Assembly: GCF_022201045.2 (NCBI RefSeq) | Contig: NC_068558.1 | Span: 15,963,501 to 16,027,500, forward strand | DNA: 64,000 nt | Source: Citrus sinensis | Lineage: Eukaryota; Streptophyta; Magnoliopsida; Sapindales; Rutaceae | Reading direction: 5' to 3' | In this document: positions 55,303-64,000 of the stretch, one piece after another | Numbering within the stretch: the first letter of the stretch is position 1 | How the letters are laid out: every line of letters begins with the position of its first letter | Notes under the pieces: generated by a model | The model's database searches: none | Told to the model about the DNA's origin: nothing | The model's input: the letters and a program-made list of their open reading frames with translations, nothing else | Position numbers and translations under genes: made by a program

Positions 55303-57520
55303 TGCCTCTGTTTGTGCAAAATATAATAAGGTAATTTAGAGTACTAACCAGAGTACTCTTCCTCGAAATTCTAGAATAGGTTCGCTAGTTCCATGAGCCC
55401 ATAGATTGGCCCATGCTCAGCACTGTTATAGCTCCACACATCATGCAAGATCACTCCCGCAACTATTCCACACGACCTAAAGCAACACATTGCCGACTAG
55501 CCCAATAAGATCTGCCTAAGTTCATTAGTTGAATAATTTGTTTTAATTCTAATTTATAATAAGAATGGCACTGATAAAATTACTGTAGCAATTCCTATAA
55601 TAATAATCCTTGTGGAGACGATCTTGAATTTTTATCGTTATATTACTTGTTGTCTACATTTTCACATTGACACTAATAGCATTAGAAAATCGACAGCAAG
55701 TTTTTTGCGCCGTTGCCGGGGATTGGTGCTTATTGTGTTTTGTGAAATCAATTTTAGTTGGTACAGTGGAGTTCTTTGCCACCAGACTCCATCACCACAT
55801 GGAATGATTTGGCTGACAAAATTTTGATGAAATATTTCCCACCAACAAAGAATGCAAAGTTGAAGAATGAGATCACATCTTTCCATCAACTTGAAGATGA
55901 AAGCTTGTATGATGCATGAGAAAGATTCAAGGAGTTACTCAGGAGATGCCCTCATCATGGTATTCCTTATTGCATACAATTGGAAACTTTCTACAATGGG
56001 TTGAACTCAAGCACTAGGGGCTTTATTGTCTAACTCATATAATGAGGCTTATGAAATTTTGGAAAGGATAACTATCAATGGCCATCAACTAGACAAGCCA
56101 CAGTGAGAGGAGCAGCAGGAGAACACAATGTGGATGCACTGACAACATTAACAACCCAAGTAACCTCATTGACAAATATGGTAAAAGCAACGGCCACTGT
56201 TCCAGCAACATTTAACCAAGTTGCTGAAGTCTCTTGTGTTTATTATAGAGAGGGACATCTATATGATAATTGTCCTAAGAATTCAGCTTCAGTCAATTAT
56301 GTGGGCAATTTTAATAAACAAATTCCAAGCAATCCATTTTCAAACACCTATAACCTTGGATGGAGACATCACCTAAATTTTTCATGGAGCAATCAGAATC
56401 AGCATGCTGCAGCATCCAGTGGACATAACAGACTTGCTCAGCCACCTGGTTTTCACCAGCAATTTTAAGGGTAAAGAAACACCAGTAATGATCAATTTAG
56501 TTCCCTTGAAACTCTGATTAAGGAGTATATTGTGAAGATTGAAGTAGTGGTCTAAAGCCAAGCTGTATTTTTAAGAAACTTGGAGAATAAGATTGGACAG
56601 CTTGCTACAGCATTGAGCAACATACCTCAGGATAATTTACTAAACAATATAGAGGATCCAAAGAGAGAAGGAAAAGAGCATTGTAAGGGGATTAACTTAA
56701 AGTCTGGAAAGGATGTCCATATTCTTGTTAAAGTACCAAAAAAAAGAGTGGAACCTAATTCAACCCAAGGGGAAACTCAAATTAAAGAAGAGACACAACA
56801 ACCCATTTTCCAGCACACTAGTGAGAGTTGCTAAGCTATAGCAACTGCAAAAAAACATGATTCAGTGCTTGTTGAGGAAGAAGTTGCAGCACCAACAATA
56901 ACATACCATAATAGAGCAAGAGAAAAGCAATCTGTATAGTCTGCTACAGTACAACAATTTACACATCCACCACCCTTCCCACAAAGATTTCAAAAGCGAA
57001 AGCAAGACAAGCAGTTCAGTAAATTCTTGAAAGTATTGAAACAACTGCATATCAACATTCCTTTTGTGGAAGTATTAGAACAAATGCCAAATTATGTAAA
57101 GTTTTGGAAATGTATATTGGCAAGGAAAATGCGGCTTGGAGAATTTGAAATAGTTGGTCTAACATTAGAATACAGCCATATGCTTCAGAGTAAAATACCT
57201 CAGAAGTTAAAGGATCCAAGAAGTATCACAATTCATTATTCCATAGGAACTAAATACAGTGGCAATACACTTTGTGATTTGGGAGCAAGCATCAATCTTA
57301 TGACATTATCATAATTCAAGCAATTGGGAGTTGGAGAAGTCAGACCAACCACAGTGACATTGCAATGTGCTGCCAGATCTCATGCTTATCCTGAAGGCAA
57401 GATTGAAGACGTGCCAATTAAAGTGGATAAATTCTTTTTCCTAGTGGATTTCATAGTGTTGGACTTTGAGGCAAATAAAAAAGTACCAATTATTCTAGGC
57501 AGGCCCTTTTTAGCTACAGG
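55303..57520 (+). pseudogene. Gypsy gag-protease relic, duplicate of arm A
   Basis: Counterpart of 4861-7078 with the same N-terminal gag deletion. The primer site TTGCGCCGTTGCCGGGGA is at 55705-55722. It shares the TLS-stop-FKQ stop at 57313 with arm A. It differs in the knuckle (CVYYREGHLYDNC) and has TLEYS where arm A has a stop. Confidence 0.8.
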
Positions 57521-57788
57521 AATTTCAAACTTATCACTATTACAACACTAATTTTAATATTGACAGGATTTTTAGGTCCTATTACAACACTTTCATGAAA
57601 TGACTGACCACCTGACCTAGTGTGCACCTCAAACTCAATGTAGGACAACTATTGATAAAAAAAAACTCCTCGAAAACCCAATACAATTCACTATCGTTTG
57701 AAATTAGCTTCCTCTGCCTACTTGTAGTCCATGGCAATACAACAGAAATTTCAATCAAATCCATTTCACTGTGTCCATGCTTAATCAT
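57521..57788 (-). pseudogene. MULE transposase N-terminal stub, duplicate
   Basis: Counterpart of 7079-7346; same truncation and junction with gypsy protease. Confidence 0.7.
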
Positions 57789-59657
57789 GGCATCTTGAAT
57801 TTCAAGAAACAGCCTAATAATCTTATCGCATACATCACCCCATTAATTTTAACCCAAAAAAGGGTAACATGGCTACCTGCATTAATTTTAAACAAAAAGT
57901 ATTGCATCAAAAAAGGATAAACTAATATAATTTTATTTAGCAAACAACAAAAAAACTCAACCTAAATGAAATATACATGTAATTCGGCTAAAAAATGTAC
58001 AAAAGCAAATTCAATCTAATACATATAAAAAATATAAACTAAAAAGAAAAAATAGCCTAGCAAAAAGAAAGAAAGTAGTGAATATAGTGACTTTAGTCTA
58101 ATAGATAGAAAAATTATCACTCATAAGAATACATAGAATTCAATTTTACATGAACAAAGAAGCCAATACAATGAATTCAATCTTATTAATATAACGATAC
58201 CAAATTGTTGAAATGAATAAAGGTATAATAATGGTGTATTTGGTCTAACAATTACATAAAGAGCAAATTAAAAACAACAAATTAACAAAATACAACATTG
58301 AACAAAAAAAAGAATCCATCAATAATTAAACATAGTTTGTCATTTTGAAAAATAGACTTGAAAAACCTAATTTTTCACAACGATCACTCAATATGGAAAA
58401 ATTTTTATCAGAAAATTCTTGCAGAAATCACTAAAAAAATAGAGTTACTAACCTTTAAACTCAGGTTCTCTCTAGTACTTGAACTCAATCAATGCTACCA
58501 AAGCTTTGGTCAAAATCACAGTAGATTTATACAACATTTTTTGCACCATCCCACGTTCTCTCGATCTCTCCTCTCACATGAAGAATATGGCAATTTCTAT
58601 AGGTTTTTTTTTTTCATTTGAAAGAACTGATCCTTAACTTAATCAGGTTAATTGAGTTTACTTTAAACTATTTCCACCTGTCAAAAATAAAGAATGAGAA
58701 ACAACTCAATTGTTGTTTTACTAAAATGTCCTCAACGTTGTTAATATTTTTAACTGAGCAATTAAGTTAAGGACTTGAATGACATTAGTTTGTACTTGAA
58801 AGAATTTAATTGATTCATTTAGTAAACTTCTGGTCTCTGAATTGTTTTTCTAGAACTAATGAGGACTCAATTAAAAATTACCCATTAATCTATTACTAGT
58901 AAACAAAACAAAAACTTGCAAACATAACATAAAACTAGCAAATCATCAACAACTGTAAAATAAAACATAAATTTTGGAAATGAAACATAAGAATTGTAAA
59001 AGGTAGGTAAAATAAGTAAATTACTATAAAACTGATAAATAGATGTATTACTAGTAAATAAAATGAAAACTTATACGTATAATATAAAAAAAGAAAATCA
59101 ACATTAAATGCAAAATAAAACATAAAATTTGTAGATTATGCATAAAACTTATGAATAAAAGGCAAAATAAATAAATTAATATAAGAGTTATTGTCAGAAA
59201 CAAAAGTTTACAATTTTAAAATAAAAACTCGTTATAATGTTTATTACCTTATATATTTATTATTTTTTAATTTAAATATAACAATGGTAGTTTTGCATTT
59301 CTATCATACATGTGATGTTTAATTAAGGATGAAATTTTTTCTCAAAATCGGATTTTGAAAAAAATATTATTTTAATATCTTTCATAGTTGTTGTAAGATG
59401 AGGTTATTTTACATCTTTCTACACTTCTTCAACAACAGCCTTAAATGGTCTCCAAATACAAGCAAAAAGTTTGAAACTACATAAAGTATACATAATATTC
59501 AAAATTAGATCTAATTTTATTGATATCTTTTTTTTTTTTACTTGATCCACATCAAGATAAATAATTGCACTTAATTAACATGTGTAATAAATAGATATCA
59601 TTATAGAAAATGGGAAAAAAATGTATACAAATGTCCTAGACTAAATATAGAATTTAT
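57789..59657 (-). repeat. MULE 5' region, duplicate
   Basis: Counterpart of 7347-9222. Non-coding. Confidence 0.65.
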
Positions 59658-59660
59658 GAT

Positions 59661-60458
59661 AAATCAAACTTTTTACAATTCTAATTCATGTCTTATCCAC
59701 GCTTTTGAATGCCAAAAGCGTGGTCATTTAAAATCGGAGTGTCCACTTCTCGACAAACTCAAGAAGAAAGCCATGGTGGCTACTTGGGACGATAGCGATG
59801 AAGAATTGAGTGATGAAGAAGATTCACAAGAAGTATCAAACCTAACACTTATGGCAATAGAAGATGATGAACTTGATGAGGTAAATGATCTTCCTACTTA
59901 TGATGAGTTATATGATGCTTTTATAGAATTGTAGGATGAATTGATGAAAGTTGGTAGAAAGAATGCATGTCTTAAAAAGAAAACAGCAGAGCTCACAAAT
60001 GAAAATGAATCTCTAAGTGCAAAGATTAGTTGCCTAGAATTAGAAAATAAAGCATTGCATGATAGAGTTGCATTATCAAATGAGAAACCTAGCACTTCAC
60101 ATGAACATATAAAATCACATGTAAATGATTTGAAAAAGGAAAATGAGATGCTCAAGAAAAGGAATATTGAACTTAGTGATGTTGTCTTAAAATTTACAAA
60201 TAGGCAAAAGATATTGGATAACTTAATTCACAAAAATGTGTGTTAGACAAATGAGGTATTGGCTATAAACCAAATTTGAAACAGAAGTATTATAAGAATA
60301 ATTTGTAAAGAGTACCTCCATTAACAATCAAGTTGTATACCACCATTGCAATCAAGATGGTCACATGAAGAATAGATGTCCAGTTAAAAGAAATGCATAT
60401 TATGGAGCAAAATGTATTTGGATTCCAAAAGGCATAACTTGATTTTTTTTTGTAGGTA
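59661..60458 (+). pseudogene. Ty1/copia gag relic, duplicate
   Basis: Counterpart of 9226-10025, with the same hairpin (59697-59723), the same damaged first Cys, the same TAG before the coiled coil and a few new substitutions. Confidence 0.75.
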
Positions 60459-61930
60459 TGTTCGGTATAAATACTAATGCTATTGGTGTCAATGTGCAAG
60501 TGTACACAACAAGTAATATAATGATGAGTATTCAAGATCGTCTTCACAGAGATTGATGTTATTAGATTTGCTACAGCAATTTCAACAGTGCAGATTTTGT
60601 TTTAAATTAAAATAAAATAATTAATGAAACAAATATACTAATTAAAATAAAAACGCAATAAATAAAATGCAACAAAGTAAATTATCACGTCAAACTCAAG
60701 GATAAAACCAATGGGAATATAGAGTAGTTGAGTGAATAAACTCTCTTAATGGTCTTGACTATTTTCTAATTGTTGGCTAGGTTGCTGCAGTATATGCTAC
60801 AGCACTGAGCAAAATTCTTATGCATCCTCAGCCGTCGCATGTTGGATATCATATATCTATATGCAACCTAATAGTGATCAGTTGTTATGCCAACACAAAA
60901 TATAGCATTACACGCTTAGATTTTATTTACCCTACAAGGTGAATCCCTATGTCTAGTTCACACTAATCTTAAATCAAGAATGGCCCTTTTGAGACTCAAG
61001 TAAAACTCAATCCAGAAAACTCAATTTAAGATCAAGTATTGCTTTGATATGTTCCACTAAGATAGGTTCCTTTTGTGGCTCTTCCTTAGCTAGTATCATT
61101 AAATGGGTGATTAGCCGAAATAATGAATAAAAATAAATTCTATCAAAACAAAATGCTATAGCAAACATGCAGCAACTCATATTTTCAGTCAATAAACCAT
61201 CAAAATTGTTTATCACTCAACCACAAATAAATTTAGTTCATGATTTGCGAAAGAAAAATAAAGAACAAAGTTTCGGCCATGAAACACATCCCCATGAATA
61301 AATAGAAAACACGAAAACAAGAGAATGATAAGAAGGATTGAGCTCTCAATTGATCTCTGTAATTTTTCCTCTTGTGTAACTCTTAATCTCTCTCTTGAAG
61401 CTTGTTTTTCTTTTGTTTCTTTATGTTTTTCTCCTTGGGTGACGGTTCCCTCTTTTCCTTATGATGTGTGCTTCTTTTGTAGTTGAAAATTAGGGTAAAC
61501 GGAAGCCTAGGTCGCACATAAGTCAGATTAGGAAACTTCAGATTGCAATTATGCAATTATCTCGTACAGAATTTTATCCATCGTTGTTCTAGGATTGCTT
61601 CAACAATGGTTGCTACAGTAATAGCTACAGCAATTGCACTGTTCCAGATTTGTTTTAATTCTTTTGTAGCCAAGTTCTTTTCTATCTTTGGAAAGTCTAT
61701 TGCATCAGCATTCCTTTCTTGAAATTTGGGCTTCCGAACACCTACAATTATGCATATGATTTAGCACACAAATTATTCTAAATCAAACAAAATTTATTAC
61801 GAATAAACTAAGATGAATGTTTATGTAAAATAAAATAAAAATGTAATGAAAACACATTATTAACTCTATAAGTATTATTGATTTAAGTCTAAAAGTGCCA
61901 TGATAACTCTTATTTTATAAAGTTATCACA
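60459..61930 (-). mobile_element. Ty3/gypsy LTR, duplicate
   Basis: 1472 bp, counterpart of 10026-11497. One change next to the terminus (ACCGAACA for ACCCAACA on the minus strand). Confidence 0.8.
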
Positions 61931-62365
61931 CCCCCAAACCTGAACCATTACTTGTCCTCAAGTAATGACAACAACAATAACACTTTAATCACACAATCAT
62001 GCAACAAATAACTTAACTCTGTCATCAAATTTGCAAGGATTCTTCAACCCTCAGATCTCACTCTTAATCATACAAAATTGCCATAATAGTTCAAGTTTTA
62101 GACTTAGGCCTCATTCTGTCCAGAGTGTGTGTGTGCCATTTTAATAAAATTCCACAGGTGCTACAACATTATACAAACATTGCATATAATTCAGAGGTAG
62201 AACACAAATATATTCACATATGGGGGAGCAGAAATCATAAATATACTCAAACTGTGCTACAACAATAATAATTTTTTTTTTCAGTTAAACCCTTCAATGC
62301 AACATTGAGCTTTCATGTGAATGCCTATCACTTGTAATGACGACACTCAATTACTCACTCAAAGT
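61931..62365 (-). other. Gypsy 3' non-coding region, duplicate
   Basis: Counterpart of 11498-11927, with the polypurine tract next to the LTR. Confidence 0.6.
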
Positions 62366-62570
62366 ACAAGTAGGCAGAGGAAACTAATTTCAAACGATAG
62401 TGAATTGTATTGGGTTTTCGAGGAGTTTTTTTTATCAATAGTTGTCCTGTCATTGAGTTTGAGGTGCACACTAGGTCAGGTGGTCAGTCATTTCATGAAA
62501 GTGTTGTAATAGGACCTGAAAATCCTATCAATATTAAAAATTAGTGTTGTAATAGTGATAAGTTTGAAAA
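62366..62570 (+). pseudogene. MULE transposase fragment, duplicate of arm B edge
   Basis: Counterpart of 11928-12138; the inner edge of the second palindrome's right arm. Confidence 0.65.
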
Positions 62571-63065
62571 TCATGTGGCTAAAAAGGGTCTGCCTAGAAT
62601 AATTGGTACTTCTTTATTTGTCTCAAAGTCCAACACTATGAAATCCACTAGGAAAAAGAATTTATCCACTTTAACCAACACGTCTTCAATCTTGCCTTCA
62701 GGGTAAGCATGAGATCTGGCAGCATATTACAATGTCACTGTGGTTGGTCTGACTTCTCCAACTCCCAATTGCTTGAATTCTGATAATGTCATAAGATTGA
62801 TACTTGCTCCCAAATCACAAAGTGTCTTGCCACTGTATTTAGTTCCTATAGAACAATGAATTGTGATACTTCCTAGATCCTTCAACTTCTGAGGCATTTT
62901 ACTCTGAAGCATATGGCTGCATTCTTGTGTTTGACCAACTATTTCAAATTCTCCAAGCCTCATTTTCCTTGCCAATATACATTTCCAAAACTTTACATAA
63001 TTTGGCATTTGTTCTAATGCTTTCACAAAAGGAATGTTGATATGCAATTGTTTCAATACTTCCAA
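62571..63065 (-). pseudogene. Gypsy protease relic, duplicate of arm B
   Basis: Counterpart of 12139-12632, with the arm-B codons TQECS and SEFKQ. The frame 62727-63065 contains CDLGASINLM. Confidence 0.75.
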
Positions 63066-64000
63066 GAATTTACTGAACTGCTTGTCTTGCTTTCGCTTTT
63101 GAAATCTTTGTGGGAAGGGTGGTGGATGTGTAAATTGTTGTACTGCAGCAGACTATACAGATTGCTTTTCTCTTGCTCTATTATGGTCTGTTATTGTTGG
63201 TGCTGCAGCTACTTCCTCAACAAGCACTGAATCATTTTTTTTGCAGTTGCTATAGCTTAGCAACTCTCACCAGTGTGCTGGAAAAAGGGTTGTTGTGTCT
63301 CTTCTTTAATTTGAGTTTCCCCTTAGGTTGAATTAGGTTCCACTCTTCTTTTTGGTACTTTAACAAGAATATGAACATCCTTTCCAGGCTTTAAGTTAAT
63401 CCCCTTACAATGCTCTTTTCCTTCTCTCTTTCGATCCTCTGTATTGTTTAGTAAATTATCCTGAGGTATGTTGCTCAATGTTGTAGCAAGCTGTCCAATC
63501 TTATTCTCCAAGTTTCTTAAAAATACAGCTTGGCTTTAGACCACTACTTCAATCTTCACAATATACTCCTTAATTAGAGTTTCAAGGGAACTAAATTGAT
63601 CATTACTGGTGTTTCTTTACCCTTAAAATTGCTGGTGAAAACCAGGTGGCTGAGCAAGTCTGTTATGTCCACTGGATGCTGCAGCATGCTGATTCTGATT
63701 GCTCCATGAAAAATTTAGGTGATGTCTCCATCCAAGGTTATAGGTGTTTGAAAATGGATTGCTTGGATTTTGTTTATTAAAATTGCCCACATAATTGACT
63801 GAAGCTGAATTCTTAGGACAATTATCATATAGATGTCCCTCTCCATAATAAACACAAGAGACTTCAGCAACTTGGTTAAATGTTGCTGGAACAGTGGCCG
63901 TTGCTTTTACCATATTTGTCAATGAGGTTACTTGGGTTGTTAATGTTGTCAGTGCATCCACATTGTGTTCTCCTGCTGCTCCTCTCACTGTGGCTTGTCT
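63066..64000 (-). pseudogene. Gypsy gag relic, duplicate of arm B (cut by window end)
   Basis: Counterpart of 12633-13568. Contains the NKIGQLATTLSNIP linker and the knuckle CVYYGEGHLYDNC. It continues beyond the window. Confidence 0.75.

Larger units (their letters stand above)
51048..64000 (+). repeat. Direct duplicate of 1-13568
   Basis: Colinear with 1-13568 apart from a 607-bp deletion (54357) and scattered single-base and homopolymer differences, roughly 1-2% by eye. It includes the left arm, spacer and part of the right arm of a second palindrome. It is cut by the window end inside the gypsy gag relic. Confidence 0.95.

Noticed and set aside
51048-64000. Unmerged haplotype copied into the assembly
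   Set aside because: Not excluded, but it lies in the same window behind 32 kb of different DNA, and it has its own deletion with filler and its own left junction, so I favour a true duplication.

Overview
This is plant nuclear DNA, most likely from a eudicot. It is AT-rich, gene-poor and packed with plant transposable elements: Athila-type Ty3/gypsy, Sirevirus-like Ty1/copia, Mutator-like elements (MULEs) and their MITEs, and an endogenous pararetrovirus of the Caulimoviridae. The species cannot be fixed from the sequence. The only apparently functional host gene is a short 108-aa extensin, present three times with an identical predicted protein: EXT1 minus at 2306-2632, EXT2 plus at 16584-16910, EXT3 minus at 53350-53676. 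No tRNA, rRNA or CRISPR was seen.

Layout. (1) About 1-18998 is one large imperfect palindrome. Arm A (about 220-7275) runs MULE end, EXT1, copia LTR piece, gypsy gag/protease relic, MULE transposase stub. Arm B (11928-18998) is the same series in reverse. The spacer (7276-11927) holds a MULE 5' region, a copia gag relic and a 1.47-kb gypsy LTR. (2) 18999-24818 holds a broken MITE, a partial extra copy of the EXT2 3' flank, and a decayed MULE with a recognisable transposase, carrying two MITEs that each have a 9-bp target duplication. (3) 24819-33579 is a decayed but ordered Athila-like gypsy element: LTR, tRNA-Asp primer site, gag, protease, RT, integrase, extra ORF. (4) 33580-37745 is pararetroviral: an inverted capsid-gene fragment, a tRNA-Met primer site, movement and capsid regions; protease/RT are missing. 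(5) 37757-49852 holds two gypsy relics head to head. The second is split in its gag by a young, complete 7.09-kb copia element (41386-48472) with gag but no pol. (6) 49853-52123 is an internally deleted MULE, leading into a second copy of the palindrome. 51048-64000 repeats 1-13568 in direct orientation about 51 kb away and is cut by the window end.

History read from shared differences: the palindrome formed first, because left arms share arm-specific changes with each other and right arms with each other. It was then copied as a block, and the second copy later lost 607 bp upstream of EXT3.

Several rearrangement junctions carry short perfect hairpins or copied filler DNA, as expected from fold-back or template-switching end joining. 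MULE ends and MITE fragments lie at several breakpoints. The most notable items are the triplicated extensin inside a duplicated palindrome, the recurrent hairpin junctions, the shared MULE terminus at unrelated junctions, and the gag-only Sirevirus-like element with palindromic LTR motifs and repeated polypurine tracts.
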